Part shown: positions 1-11,372 of the stretch, piece by piece | Numbering within the stretch: position 1 is the first letter of the stretch | Layout of the letters: every line of letters begins with the position of its first letter | DNA from: Chlamydoabsidia padenii | Taxonomy: Eukaryota > Mucoromycota > Mucoromycetes > Mucorales > Cunninghamellaceae | Direction: 5' to 3' | NCBI GenBank assembly: GCA_025330725.1 | Contig: JAIWND010000001.1 | Location: forward strand, 2,300,501-2,364,500 | DNA: 64,000 nucleotides | Translations under genes and position numbers: made by a program | Notes under the pieces: generated by a model | Told to the model about the DNA's origin: nothing | Databases searched by the model: none | The model's input: the letters and a program-made list of their open reading frames with translations, nothing else

Positions 1-491
1 ATATCCGGTAGCACCACAAACCCGTTTTCTTGATCGTCATCATGGTACAGTACCCGATCCACTTCTGCCTTGCCTTGGAGAATATTATGCACCCATTCGA
101 TACGTGAGGGTGGTAACGAGTCAATGTAAGGTTGGGTGATGGCGGTGTACATGGCAGGTGTTTCCTTGATTAAGTGACGTGGTTGGTCTTCGTATTTGCG
201 AATGTGTAGTTCAGTGGCAGGGTACACGTATTTGATCTGAGTATCACAAGTATCGAGTTGTAAATGTCCCAAACCCCAGCCATAAATGTTGTTTTCCACT
301 TGCTCATCCAGTTTATCCATGTGTTGTCCGAGTAATGGGATGGTCGTTGTGTCAAAAGGTAGTTTTTCAAAGGAGACTATACAGTCTGCTCCATCCACTT
401 GTCCAAGTATATAAACCAGCTTTGTACGGGTGTTGTGGGAGAGCACCCGAGTAAACTTGAATTCATGAAGAATGCGTTGCAAGGCCGACAT
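1..491 (-). CDS. DCS1: Scavenger mRNA-decapping enzyme DcpS (3' end outside window)
   Basis: The first 163 residues of a DcpS-type m7GpppX diphosphatase, which hydrolyses the cap left after 3'-5' mRNA decay. The N-terminal swapped-dimer region is clear: a FEKLPFD strand, then VYPATELHIRKY, then IEWVHNILQGKAEVDR and NGFVVLPD, all in the order seen in animal DcpS. No intron interrupts this part. The catalytic HIT histidine triad would lie beyond base 1, so activity cannot be judged. The start is the only ATG before this conserved region; the upstream sequence is a 200-bp spacer shared with the divergent hypothetical gene. Family assignment rests on recognised motif order and is firm. Confidence 0.9.
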   Translation of the reverse strand, partial: MSALQRILHEFKFTRVLSHNTRTKLVYILGQVDGADCIVSFEKLPFDTTTIPLLGQHMDKLDEQVENNIYGWGLGHLQLDTCDTQIKYVYPATELHIRKYEDQPRHLIKETPAMYTAITQPYIDSLPPSRIEWVHNILQGKAEVDRVLYHDDDQENGFVVLPD

Positions 492-543
492 TGATTAAAT
501 AGGAATAAGACAAGGGATCGAAATGAAAAGAGAGAAATGAAAA

Positions 544-557
544 GGCGGGTTTTGAAT
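544..557 (+). promoter_or_regulatory. GCGGG-TTTTGAA element (site 1)
   Basis: GGCGGGTTTTGAAT lies between the divergent DcpS gene (53 bp from its ATG) and the hypothetical gene (135 bp from its ATG). It matches the recurring element described in the findings, with one extra T. Confidence 0.4.
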
Positions 558-647
558 TTCCCAGAAGTTGAAAAAAATATATATAAAGTAATCAACATTT
601 TCTCTTCTCTCTCTTTCCTTCCTTCCTTCTTTACCTTTATCGTTTGA

Positions 648-657
648 TTTATAAAAG
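648..657 (+). promoter_or_regulatory. TATA-like box
   Basis: TTTATAAAAG lies 35 bp upstream of the ATG at 692. An in-frame ATG at 644 sits upstream of this box, so it would probably not be in the mRNA; this favours the start at 692. Confidence 0.4.
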
Positions 658-691
658 CAGCACCGATTCTTCGTCTTTGTTTTGTCATTCG

Positions 692-1990
692 ATGCCCATG
701 ATGACCTACAAAAGTGGCTTCGAACCTAAAGATGCAAGAACCATCAACACTTATGAAGATGATGACTTTGACGATTTCGACGACTGGAGTTTGGAAACCA
801 CACCACCCAGACCTAGGCGACGGAAAACAGCCACTCAAGCTCTGGTGGAATTCCTTAACACGACCAGTCCCGAAGAATTCAAAAAAAACCCACCACCACC
901 CATCACCTTGAACAACACCAAGCGTACCTCTACGCCCTTCTTTCTACGCCGTCGTAACAAGAACAAGTCCTCGCCGTCCAATTCCACCATTCTTCCTTCC
1001 ACTTCCTCGACAGGCGGGTCTTCTTCGAATTCACTAGGTGCACCCAACACTATTCCTCGTAAAAACTATATCGAAATTATTGCCCATAATCCAACAAGAT
1101 TACCTCAGTATTATGATTCCTATACTGGTGCTGGTGGACTGGCCTCGGGGAGCAAGATCTCGTTGAACGAACCGATCTTGCCGACTCGACGAGACTCTAG
1201 TCTTTATAGTGCCTCTATACGTAGTCTGTCTATTAAATCACCAACTTATTCCAAAGTCAACCTCAAATCACCAACCTCACCAAGAACACCCCAACCAACA
1301 ACAACAACAATAACAACAGCTAGTGACAATCAGGATAACAACAAAGGCAAAGCAATTAGTGACAATGATCAGGATAACAACAAGGACAAAGAGGATGAAA
1401 AGAAACGAAAAATGGTAGATGCTATGGTGGCAACATGCGATGGAATGGATGTGATTGAAGCGGGCTTGATCCAACGTTTGAAGCAATGTCAACTATATGG
1501 AATCGATAAACCTATGGATGTGGTCACTGCTCGTTTGACTGAAGAACATATTCGAGCTTTGAAAGTATCAGCATCTCAACAAGTGGGTGGTATAAAGAAC
1601 AAGAGCCGTCATGTCCAGGTCCAAACTGATCTTTCTTGGGATAATACGAATGGATCACGTGCATCAATACAAGAAACCAACCACACTGACAACACTACTG
1701 TACCATTCTCCTCTTCCGTGGAGGAATTACAACAACAATTGGCTCAGGAACGGCAGGAACGACGACGTCTGGAAGCGGCATTGGAACTCACATGTGATCA
1801 TTTTGAAGTACTCAGTGGATTGGCCTATAAAAAGCTTCGTGAACTTTGGGAAGAAAAACTACGATGGGAAAATGCATGTATCGAAATGAATGAACAATTA
1901 CTGGCAATGGGACAACATAAAAATGGATACAACAACAACATGGATGATATAATGACCGAAGATTATCCCCATAGTGATTTCGGCTCATGA
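692..1990 (+). CDS. Fungal hypothetical protein with acidic N-terminus and C-terminal coiled coil
   Basis: Intronless 432-residue ORF of no family I recognise. Near the N-terminus there is an acidic-aromatic motif, YEDDDFDDFDDWSLE. A long Ser/Thr/Pro/Asn-rich, probably disordered middle follows, with basic patches (FLRRRNKNK, EDEKKRKM). The last 120 residues hold a charged coiled coil (ELQQQLAQERQERRRLEAAL) leading into a helical segment with LRELWEEKLRWENA. That tail is the best-ordered part and may mediate dimerisation or scaffold binding (inference). The ATG at 692 is preferred because a TATA-like box lies just upstream; an in-frame ATG at 644 would add 16 residues. Confidence 0.7.
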   Translation: MPMMTYKSGFEPKDARTINTYEDDDFDDFDDWSLETTPPRPRRRKTATQALVEFLNTTSPEEFKKNPPPPITLNNTKRTSTPFFLRRRNKNKSSPSNSTILPSTSSTGGSSSNSLGAPNTIPRKNYIEIIAHNPTRLPQYYDSYTGAGGLASGSKISLNEPILPTRRDSSLYSASIRSLSIKSPTYSKVNLKSPTSPRTPQPTTTTITTASDNQDNNKGKAISDNDQDNNKDKEDEKKRKMVDAMVATCDGMDVIEAGLIQRLKQCQLYGIDKPMDVVTARLTEEHIRALKVSASQQVGGIKNKSRHVQVQTDLSWDNTNGSRASIQETNHTDNTTVPFSSSVEELQQQLAQERQERRRLEAALELTCDHFEVLSGLAYKKLRELWEEKLRWENACIEMNEQLLAMGQHKNGYNNNMDDIMTEDYPHSDFGS

Positions 1991-2116
1991 TCTCTCTGCC
2001 CCCTTTTTTTTTAATTTTTTTATCTAGTGTAGTTTATATAGTCATCGCATGATCTTTTTTTTTATTTTTTATATATATACATATATTTTTAAATTCCCCT
2101 TTGTGGTTGGTTAATC

Positions 2117-2153
<37 letters not shown>

Positions 2154-2543
2154 AAGTCTTATATTTTTCCATTACTGAATCAAACTTTGACGTTGATCCT
2201 ATGGTAACAATCCAAATGGGATACATGTCAATCCATCTTTGTCCAACTAAATTGTTTACATCACAATATATGCTTTTATTTGATGTAGCATCCATAATTG
2301 TTCTAGTGCTTGTTTATAGCGTATTTTTGTTACTATTTTGAATGCCGATCATCGGTGCCCCGCCAAATCTTTTAACAAGAAATGACTCGTCCTGCGTTTC
2401 TTTTCCCCGTGGGTGTCTCGGCGGGTTTTAAAATAGGTATAAAAATCCATGAATCATCGGCTTTCCCCTTTTTTCCATTTTTCCTTTTCTTCTTCTTTTT
2501 TATCTCTATCATTCCATCTTACTCACTCTATATAAAACTAAAT
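1991..2543. other. Intergenic: terminator region and ALT promoter
   Basis: No gene seen. T-rich 3' flank of the upstream gene, then an A-tract of about 31 at 2120-2150, then the promoter of the aminotransferase gene, including a GGCGGGTTTTAAAAT variant of the recurring element at 2420-2434. Confidence 0.5.
2437..2446 (+). promoter_or_regulatory. TATA-like box of the aminotransferase gene
   Basis: GTATAAAAAT about 100 bp upstream of the ATG at 2544, immediately after a GGCGGGTTTTAAAAT element and before a pyrimidine-rich leader. Confidence 0.45.
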
Positions 2544-4259
2544 ATGACTATAAGTGAACACCAAGGTAAGCTAAATAACGTGCCATCCTTGATGAATTAA
2601 CCTGACCCACTTTTTATTGAACGATGATAATTAGCTCAACCTGGTCAAAAGGTCTTAACTCCTGATACTATGAACAACTATATCAAGAATGTGGAATATG
2701 CTGTCCGTGGTCGTATTGCTATTCGTGCTGAAGAAATTCGTGAAGAACTGACTGAAGGTAAAAAGTTCCCATTCAAGACGGTGGTCAACTGTAATATTGG
2801 AAATCCTCAACAACTGAACCAAAAACCGATCACATTCTTCCGTCAGGTAAAAAAAAAAAAAAAAAAAGGATACTAGAATAGAAATAATGAACTGATTTAA
2901 TGGGTGGTGGGGGTATGGTCATCTTTACTGATGATGATACTTTAGGTTGCTTCATTATGTGAAAACCCAGACTTACTATCTGATGACAAAGCGTCCCTTG
3001 TATCACAACTCTATCCCTCCGATGCCATTGCCCGTGCCCAGCAACTGATGAAGGACATTGGACCCAGTATTGGTGCCTATTCTCATTCTCAAGGTATCCC
3101 AGCCATCCGTCGTTCAGTGGCTCGATTCTTGGAGCAACGTGACAAGACATCAACACCAGCCAACATTAACCATATCTATCTGACCCAAGGTGCTTCCTCT
3201 GGTGTACAAACCATACTCACTCTATTGACACAAAGCAGCCAGTCAGGTATCATGATTCCTATTCCACAATACCCTCTGTATAGCGCCACTTTGGCCTTGG
3301 TAGGTGCGACACCAGTACCTTACTACCTTCAAGAAGAACAACAATGGGGACTGGATGTCACTCAATTGACTCGTATCGTCACGGAGGCTCGACAAAAGGG
3401 AACTGACGTACGTGCTTTGGTCATCATTAATCCTGGTAATCCTACTGGCCAATGTCTTACAAAGGAAAACCTCACGGATATCCTCACCTTTTGCTATGAC
3501 CAACAACTCGTCTTGCTTGCTGATGAAGTGTACCAAACCAACATTTATACCCGTGAACGACCATTCATCTCCTTCCGCAAGGCTCTTTTGGAACATCCTT
3601 TGGAACATGTCAAGCATCATGTCGAACTGGTCTCGTTCCACTCCATCTCAAAAGGTGTGATTGGTGAATGTGGTAGGCGGGGTGGGTATTTTGAATGCAT
3701 CAATGTGGACCAAGCTATTCTCGACCAGATTTACAAGATGGCATCAGTGTCATTGTGTCCAAATATCCATGGTCAAATTCTTGTCGATCTCATGTGTAGT
3801 CCACCTCTACCGAATGATCCGTCGTATCCTACCTACCGGGATGAAGTCGATGGGATTTACCAGTCTTTGAAGCGACGGGCTCAACGGTTGGAGGCCGCTT
3901 TTAATGCCATGGAGGGGGTATCTTGTCAACCAGCTCAGGGTGCCATGTACCTGTTTCCCACCATCACGTTGCCGAAAAGAGCCGTCGAACATGCTCAACA
4001 ACTGGGTTTGGCTCCGGATGCTTATTACTCTGAACAAATGTTGGAAGCGACGGGTGTGTGTGTTGTACCTGGTAAGATGATTGGCTAGACCCGTGGGAAA
4101 CTTTGCTAACCCCTCCCTTTTTTAGGATCTGGTTTTGGTCAGGTAGATGGAACTTGGCATTATAGGTCGACCTTTTTACCTGAAGAGCATTTGTTTGATG
4201 CCTTTTGCTCCAATATTGAAGCCTTCCATGCCGATTTTATGAAAAAATACCAGGATTAG
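2544..4259 (+). CDS. ALT1: Alanine aminotransferase (class I/II PLP-dependent)
   Basis: Transfers the amino group between alanine and 2-oxoglutarate, linking pyruvate and nitrogen metabolism. Four exons: 2544-2565, 2635-2846, 2946-4071, 4126-4259, giving 497 residues, typical for the family. Visible motifs: NCNIGNPQQLNQKPITFFRQ near residue 70, GAYSHSQG, INPGNPTG, ADEVYQTN and the PLP lysine in SFHSISKG at about residue 314. The protein ends with a RSTFLP strand. The first coding exon is only 22 bp (MTISEHQ). No mitochondrial presequence is evident, so a cytosolic form is likely (inference). It converges with the peroxidase gene downstream. Introns carry long A or T runs. Confidence 0.93.
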
Positions 4260-4658
4260 ATTTAGTTGATTGATTGATTGATTTAATAAACTGTGGAGGG
4301 GGGGGGGTAGCAGTTATATGACATGTTTTACATTCCGTATTTTTCCATGTGTGGGTTTTAAGGGGTCGGGATTTAACTGGATGGGTATCAAATAAAAATG
4401 AACTAAACTACTAGGTACAAAGGATCTGTGAAGGCTGATCATCAACCGATGCTAATGATTAATGTGTCTATGATATGACCAATGTAGCTTAAGAAGCCTA
4501 ATGCTTTTTTCAAATCCCGATTACAGAGGAAGAAGATATATGTACTTTCAAGTAAAACCCAATCATCGCCAACAATTATAGATTACCTGTGTTTAAATGA
4601 ATACTTTATTATATATGATTATTAACTACAAAAGGGAGAGGGGTGTGATTTCTATTAT
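4260..4658. other. Intergenic between convergent genes
   Basis: Shared 3' flanks of the aminotransferase and peroxidase genes. There is a G9 tract near 4299-4307 and one copy of the recurring element (TTTCAAATCCCGA, 4509-4521), here not near any start codon. No gene seen. Confidence 0.5.
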
Positions 4659-4897
4659 CTAAGCATTCACCGGTTCAAACTTGTACACCTTTTCATCCCC
4701 TTTAAAAGGTACACCCAGTTCCACCAGTTTGGTAAAAGCCTTGGTAAAGTCTTTAAAGAATTGATCTTGATCCTTGGCATACAAATCAAAGTATTTACGG
4801 AATTCCTTGTCATTATACATGGATATTTCCACCGGCAACATCATCACAGAAGGATTGTTCTATAATAATAATATCAAGTAAACATCTCCCCTCTTTC

Positions 4898-4937
<40 letters not shown>

Positions 4938-5998
4938 CTTACCTTATCCACCCATTGCCAACCACCATTTTCGAGTTCTTTCTTTGTCCATTCCCGTTCA
5001 CTAATGACCTTGAAGTATTCATTTGAGAAGAGAGTAGGTTGTTCTGACCAAGGACCATCAAACCCAGAGCGATCAGGATGACATCGTCCCAATGCATGTC
5101 CACCAGTCAATGCCACGATTTCTTGATCATTGAATCCCATACGGTAAAAGATGTCGCGAATATGGTCTTGTTTCTTTGTCGCATCAGGTAATCGACCATC
5201 AGGCGTACAACTTTCAGCACTAGCACCATCCGTTCGTCCTATCAAAAGAGAGAGAGAATGAGTGGACACGTAATTAATTTCTTTTATATATATATATATA
5301 TTTACCAGGTCTCCAAGGAATGATGGGACCACCTAATTCTTGAATAGCAGCTACACCTGCCAACGTCCATAAATCACCATAACTAATATTAGGATGTTTT
5401 GCCTTGATGGATTCCAACAGATCACGTCCCACCTTTAAGCCATTGTTAGCCCCATGTTTTGCTTCAGGGTCAAATCGCATTGATGCACTGTTGCTTCCGC
5501 CTGTCTTGCTTTCCACATCATAAGTTCCTGACGCATGCCATGCCAATCGTACCAACACAGGTCCATAAGAGCCATCGTCATAACTAGAGTTTAAAATAGT
5601 AATAATAATTAGTGTTGGGTTTCCATCAGTATGTTTTTCTCCAACTTACTCGTTGTCTTCCAAAATATCGGCCACATCCTTATATACCTGTTCATAGTCC
5701 ACCTCCTTGGTTTTGTTAAAGTAAGGTGAATTACGGTAGTAGTAATGAGACGCGCCACCCAGAGCAGTTAAACCTATATATATATATATAAACAATTGAG
5801 TTCCAGTAAGTATTGCCTTCCCCCTCCCCTTTTCCTTTTTTTTTTTTTTTTTTTTTACTTACCAACAAATAACAAGATGTTGTTTCCTTCTTTGGGTGGT
5901 TGTGTCGAATAAGGGCGCATGGTTCGGATAGACTGGGTTGCACGGTAGGAAGCCATACGACTAGTTGTTATACGAGCTGCCAACGATCGGAAAGCCAT
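4659..5998 (-). CDS. CCP1: Cytochrome c peroxidase, mitochondrial
   Basis: Haem peroxidase that reduces H2O2 with electrons from cytochrome c in the intermembrane space. Five exons, 5' to 3': 5998-5863, 5773-5650, 5583-5306, 5238-4943, 4859-4659; 344 residues. Distal-site residues Arg99, Trp102 and His103 are in [10 protein letters not shown]. The proximal His227 is in [11 protein letters not shown], and the radical Trp243 follows 16 residues later in GPWSE, the same spacing as H175/W191 in yeast. An Arg/Ser/Thr-rich N-terminus and a hydrophobic NILLFVGLTALGG stretch fit a bipartite presequence. Introns hold (TA)n and poly-T tracts beside splice sites. Confidence 0.94.
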
Positions 5999-6092
5999 TT
6001 TGAATAATAGTCAACAAGATAATGTAAGAAGAGAGAGTGGGGGAGGGGAACAAAATAGAGAGAAGAAGAAAAAAGAGACAGGCGCACTTTTC

Positions 6093-6102
6093 TTTTTTTA
6101 TA
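6093..6102 (-). promoter_or_regulatory. TATA-like box of CCP
   Basis: Reads TATAAAAAAA on the minus strand, about 95-105 bp upstream of the CCP ATG. Confidence 0.35.
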
Positions 6103-6978
6103 GTTTCAAAGCCAGCCAATGAGAGGGCGAAGATTCTTGGCTGACAAATTTTGTAATCAGATTTAATCGCCGCAAGCGGTAGTAATAAAGTGATTGGCTA
6201 AAACGGTGTTCCGGATCATTACAAAGAATCGAAAGGGTCTATAGTATGAAAAGTGATCTCATTCGGAATGGCATGACGAGTATATCAAGTCCTCCCCTGT
6301 TTGACGAGGGGTTTAATGATAGTTGTACTCTACTTTTTGGTTTTTCATGTCTTGTAAAAGGAAACTCCGCCCCACTTCTTTGCATGAATCCATAGTCTGA
6401 AAAAGAGATGCACCTCTTCCCAGATTTTAGTATAGTTAAACCATTATTACAACAACTACATAATGATCTACTACTATTCTATGCAGTTCAATAAATAAAC
6501 CAAAAACCACCACCATGTCAAAAGATCGTTGGGAGGCAAGCAGATCCACCCGATGTCCTATTCGAAAAAAGATGACGCAGTTAGTTAGTCTTTGACCCCT
6601 CTTTTCGTTTACAAACTTACCGACCCATCCTTAGGGTCAGACTTGACCGAGCAGGACCAACTATCATTTCCCCCCTTATCGATGAGTGTTTTTGGAGGGG
6701 CATAAAATTTTTTTTTTTTAAAAAAAAAGGTGAGAAGGATGCCTGTATTAGAATATCACTTGCTTTGAATCCTTTAGGTGCTATGGGTTCTCTCATTGAG
6801 CCAAGGTTGCTCGACCATTCACCTTCGTCCATCGATCATTTTAATAGTGTCTTATATGTAGTTTAATTCGTCATCTAGAGAGTAAGTTCGATCAATGCAA
6901 GTCATTGATGGAGGGGTTGGATTAATCAGCCGTATGATAAAATAAGGAGGAATGATTTATAAGACAGTGCTTAAAAAT

Positions 6979-6992
6979 ATTCAAATCCCGCC
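6979..6992 (-). promoter_or_regulatory. TTCAAATCCCGCC element (site 2)
   Basis: ATTCAAATCCCGCC, 209 bp upstream of the cystathionine lyase ATG. It is oriented opposite to site 3, which lies 90 bp further on. Confidence 0.45.
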
Positions 6993-7081
6993 ATGCAGCT
7001 GCATGCCACTGCGCTTATGTTGAAGGCACGGAAATGTCATCATGATCGGCAAAGAATCTGATTGGCTGAAAGTAGAGTCTA

Positions 7082-7095
7082 GCGGGATTTGAATT
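7082..7095 (+). promoter_or_regulatory. GCGGGATTTGAA element (site 3)
   Basis: GCGGGATTTGAATT, 106 bp upstream of the cystathionine lyase ATG; forms an inverted pair with site 2. Confidence 0.5.
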
Positions 7096-7158
7096 AGTCG
7101 ATTAAAAAAAAAAAAGATTTTTCTTGTTCTAATCGTTCCTTCTTCTCTTTTTTATCCA

Positions 7159-7191
<33 letters not shown>

Positions 7192-7200
7192 ATAACAACA

Positions 7201-8508
7201 ATGTCTCCTGTGAATGCTTCTACTGGTTTCGGTACTCGTGCCATCCATGCTGGTCAAACCCCTGATCCTGTTACTGGTGCTGTGATCCCTCCTATCTCTT
7301 TATCCACCACCTTTAAGCAATCTGCTGCTGGTGTTCATTCCGTAAGTATAGAATTGGAACTGCGAACCATGGTTTTTCTCACGGGTGCTAACCTTGTTTT
7401 TGTAGGGATATGAATACTCTCGCTCTGGCAATCCTACCCGTCATAACTTTGAATCGGCTGTGGCTGCTTTGGAAGGTGGCAAGTATGGTTTGGCTTTTGC
7501 TTCCGGATCCTCTGTTACTGCTACTATCTTGAACACTCTTCATTCTGGGTCTCACTTGATCTCTGTGAACGATGTGTATGGTGGTACTTATCGTTACTTC
7601 ACCAAGGTGGCTGTACATAATGGTGTGGAAGCCACTTTTGTCGATCTCAACGATGCTGCTAATGTCAAGCCCCATTTCAAGGAAAACACAAAGGTAATAT
7701 AAAAAATTTTAAAAAAAAAGGGGGGGGGACGGAGTTGGTAACTGACACTCATATTTCTTGGTTTGTGTAGCTTGTCTGGGTTGAATCACCTACCAATCCT
7801 ACCTTACGTATCATTGATATCCGTGCTATTGCTGACTATGCCCATGCTCATGGTGCTCTCTTGGTGGTGGACAATACGTTTATGAGCCCTTACTTCCAAA
7901 ACCCTTTGGCCCTTGGTGCTGATATTGTCGTACACTCTGTGACCAAATACATCAATGGTCACTCTGATGTGGTGATGGGTATTGCTGTAACCAACGATCA
8001 AGCCGTTTATGAAAAGCTCCAGTTCATGCAAAACTCGATGGGTGCTGTACCCTCTGCGTTTGATTGCTTCCTTGCCCGCCGTGGTCTGATGACGCTTGAA
8101 GTCCGTATGCAACGTCATGCTGCTAATGCCCAAACCTTGGCTGAATACCTCGAAACCAACTCTCATATCGAACAAGTCATCTACCCTGGTTTGCCTTCTC
8201 ATCCTAACCACGAATTGGCCAAGCAACAACAACGTGGATTCGGTGGTATGATCTCTTTCCGTGTCAAGGGTAACTTGGATAACGTCAACAAATTCTTGGG
8301 TAACTTGAAGTATATCACTTTGGCTGAATCTTTGGGTGGTGTGGAATCTTTGATTGAATTGCCTTGTATCATGACTCACGGTGCTGTGTCTCCTGAAGAT
8401 CGTGCCGTATTGGGTATCACTGAAAACTTGGTGCGCATGTCCGTCGGTATCGAAAACGTCGAAGACTTGTTGTCTGATCTCAAGCAAGCTTTGGAAAACA
8501 TGGCCTAG
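7201..8508 (+). CDS. CYS3: Cystathionine gamma-lyase
   Basis: PLP enzyme of reverse transsulfuration, cleaving cystathionine to cysteine, 2-oxobutyrate and ammonia. Three exons: 7201-7341, 7406-7693, 7771-8508; 388 residues. Recognisable landmarks in order: TRAIHAGQ, PPISLSTTFKQS, YEYSRSGNPTR, GDVYGGT-type VNDVYGGTYRYF, VWVESPTNPTL, VVDNTFMSPY, and the PLP lysine (about residue 202) in HSVTKYINGHSDVV; late in the protein TLAESLGGVESL. Residue-by-residue resemblance to yeast Cys3 is high throughout, which favours gamma-lyase over gamma-synthase, although these paralogues overlap. A long T tract ends just before ATG. Confidence 0.92.
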
Positions 8509-9081
8509 ATGTAGAGTTGGAATCATTCTCTCTGATAGGAAGAGGATATTTGTATATATATATAGTTTATAGAATAGTTTTAATAGGGTTTGGTTTGACT
8601 AGTATACTTGTTATCAATAATTAATAAAGCCATTTTACCTTTTGTTACTTTTAATATGTATTATACTATCATGGTAATGTTCTCACAATAGTCAAGGTTT
8701 TTGGTTCATTGCTGAGCCATCTGATCCAACATGATGTCGTACAGTCATGAAAAAGGTGTGTGTGTGTGTACTTCTCTTTTTCTCACAGTTGATCTTGTTA
8801 GTATGCACTTGTCTTCTGCTGGGCGGATATTAAATAGTGTCATGCAATCATATCTGTTCCCCTGATTGACATGAAAGAATGAATGACACTTGTTTTTTAG
8901 TCCCTGATTTTTTTTTTCCTGATGTCTTTGATTCAACCCCCGCCTATCTCTGTCGTTATTACCTGGGGCCCTAATTACCTGCAGTCTAAAGAAGTCGGAT
9001 CAGATATCGTAAAAGCACATTAATCGATTGTGTAAAATTCATATGAGCGCAGCTTTTGGGATACATACATACTCATCATGC

Positions 9082-9096
9082 GCCGGGATTTGAAAT
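9082..9096 (+). promoter_or_regulatory. GCCGGGATTTGAAAT element (site 4)
   Basis: Lies about 425 bp upstream of the ThDP lyase ATG, further out than most copies. Confidence 0.35.
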
Positions 9097-9230
9097 AGAC
9101 TTTGCCTTTTATCCTCTCGATATTCCTCATCCATGCACAACTCAGCTCTCTACAAAGATATCTTTCTCACATTACTGACGACAAAAAGTCTGTGGTCTCA
9201 GGGACCCTATACGGATTTATTTTTATCCGA

Positions 9231-9245
9231 GCGGCATTTGAATTT
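9231..9245 (+). promoter_or_regulatory. GCGGCATTTGAATTT element (site 5)
   Basis: One-base variant of the element, 277 bp upstream of the ThDP lyase ATG. Confidence 0.35.
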
Positions 9246-9521
9246 TAGGGTGGGTGAGTAACGAATCCTAATTGGGTACATTTCCTTTTAGCCATGGTCA
9301 AAAGAGAACAAGATCCAGCAAAGAGTGGTAGCATACTTGACTTTTTAAGCGTCAAACGGGATGGAGTGAGTTGAATTTTATACAGTGATTTTTGTTCAAG
9401 TTTATGTATGAAAATGCGGATACAGTCACGACTGATATTTGAAATAAGTAAGAGCGCCTTTCTTTTTTTTCTTTTTTTTTTTTTCTTTCTTCTTCTCTCT
9501 TTTACTTTTTCTTTTTTAATA

Positions 9522-11372
9522 ATGACTTCACCAACAACAGGAGCTGAACTTATTGCGACATCCTTAAAACAACAAGGCGTGGATATAATCTTTGGTATAG
9601 TTGGTATCCCAGTAGTTGAAATAGCGGATGCTTGCCAAGCCCAAGGCATCCGGTTTATCGGCTTTCGTAATGAACAATCGGCAGCATATGCGGCGTCGGC
9701 ATATGGATATCTCAGTGGACGACCAGGCGTCTGTTTAACGGTAGGTGGTCCTGGTGTGGTGCATGGCTTGGCGGGTCTACTCAATGCTCAGTTGAATTGT
9801 TGGCCCATGGTGTTATTGTCTGGCTCATGCGATACAGATCAGGTGGATATGGGTGCTTTCCAAGAATTGGATCAAGTCGAAGCCTGTCGTGCATACTGTA
9901 AATATGCCTCTCGACCGACAAGTGTGGACAAGATTCCGTTTGTGATTGAAAAAGCGATACGGACGGCCATGGTGGGTCGACCCGGTCCGACCTATGTGGA
10001 TTTACCAGCAGACTATATTCAGTACCCTATTCAACCAAATTCGATCCTTCCCATCGTGTCCAAAGCAGGCGGGATCAAGTCTCAGGCGGATGCTCGGTCT
10101 ATTCAACAAGCTCTCACTTGGATTCAACAAGCCAAACGACCTTTGATTGTGATTGGAAAAGGGTAAGTAAAGAAAGGTGTGCATTCGGGGGATAACTAAC
10201 GAATGCATTATTTGTTATTACTACCAGTGCTGCTTATGCACGTGCTGAAAAGGAATTGAACCAATGGGTGGATCAAACACGTATTCCCTTTTTACCAACA
10301 CCAATGGGTAAAGGTGTCATCTCGGACCATCATCCATTATGTGTCTCGGCCGCTCGATCCAAAGCACTCAAGGAAGCCGATGTGGTGATTCTGGTAGGTG
10401 CTCGATTGAATTGGATTTTACATTATGGTCAATCACCCAAATGGGCCTCGGATGTCCGGTACATTCATATCGACATTCACCCTGAAGAAATCGGTAACAA
10501 TGGGGCGACGACATTACCTTTGGCTGGTGATATTCAACTGGTCTTGCAACAGCTCCTTGCCAACCCACCCACGTCTCTTGGTAACCATGATCCCTATGTA
10601 TCCGGTCTGGTGGAAAAGGTGAAACAGAACGTGGCCAAGACTCGGGCGAGTGGACGCACGGGGGATGATAGTTCGGTCTTGACTTATCAAACGGCATTTA
10701 CCGTCATCAAGGATCTCTTGCCATCTAAACAAGTGGTGTATGTCAGTGAAGGTGCAAACACAATGGATATTGCTCGCTCTTTCTTTGACGTTTATGAACC
10801 TCGACGTCGTTTGGATGCAGGGACTGGTGCCACTATGGGTGTGGGCATGGGTTATGCTATTGCAGGTAAATGATTATGAAAGAAAAAGAAGGGTCTTATT
10901 TTACTAACATGTATTTTTTTCTCTGGGGAGGTTAGCCCAATGTTACTATCCATCTGATCGTGTGGTCTCGATTGTCGGTGACTCTGCATTTGGCTTTAGG
11001 TAAAAGATGACAACACGGATTGATTGATTACTCATCCTTCTTATTGATAGTGCTATGGAATTGGAAACGGCGATTCGATCCAAGATACCTTTACTGATTA
11101 TAGTTATTAATAACAATGGAATCTATCATGGTTTGGATCCCAAGGATTATGATACTTCTCGCAACAATAATGTCTTACCTTCTACCTCTTTATCCCCTGA
11201 AACAAGATATGATATGATTGCTGAAGCATGTGGTGGTAAAGGATGGTTGGTCAAGAATCGTGTGGACCTGGCAAAAGCATTGACTGATGCTCTGACATTG
11301 AAGAATGAAACGTGTGTCATCAATGTGATGATTGCTCCTGGTGGAAGGAAGAAATTGGTAAAGAGATCATGA
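9522..11372 (+). CDS. HACL1: 2-hydroxyacyl-CoA lyase / oxalyl-CoA decarboxylase-like ThDP enzyme
   Basis: Thiamine-diphosphate enzyme of the acetolactate synthase superfamily. Family members cleave 2-hydroxyacyl-CoA in peroxisomal alpha-oxidation or decarboxylate oxalyl-CoA. Four exons: 9522-10162, 10228-10865, 10936-10999, 11051-11372; 554 residues. Landmarks: IFGIVGIPV, the cofactor-activating Glu in FRNEQSAAYAASAYGYL, VCLTVGGPGVVHGLAG, PLIVIGKGAAYARAE, and the ThDP/Mg motif from VSIVGDSAFGFS to INNNGIY. The C-terminus is GGRKKLVKRS, not a canonical PTS1, so peroxisomal location is unproven. I cannot separate lyase from oxalyl-CoA decarboxylase activity by eye. It converges with the dehydrogenase gene. 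Confidence 0.85.

Larger units (their letters stand above)
5999..7200. other. 1.2-kb divergent promoter region
   Basis: Separates the divergent CCP and cystathionine lyase genes. No convincing gene: the short open frames lack family features. It holds an A/T homopolymer palindrome (6708-6728), two oppositely oriented copies of the recurring element (6979-6992 and 7082-7095), and a T-rich leader ending at the lyase ATG. Confidence 0.55.
8509..9521. other. Intergenic with HACL promoter
   Basis: No gene seen. Holds two copies of the recurring element (9082-9096 and 9231-9245) in the same orientation, and a pyrimidine-rich leader at 9460-9518. Confidence 0.5.

Noticed and set aside
7804..8526. 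240-codon antisense frame across the cystathionine lyase gene
   Set aside because: It mirrors the highly biased codons of the real gene; its His/Phe/Val-rich composition is typical of a shadow frame.
11340..11372. Peroxisomal PTS1 on the ThDP lyase
   Set aside because: The protein ends in KRS, which does not fit the usual SKL-type tripeptide.
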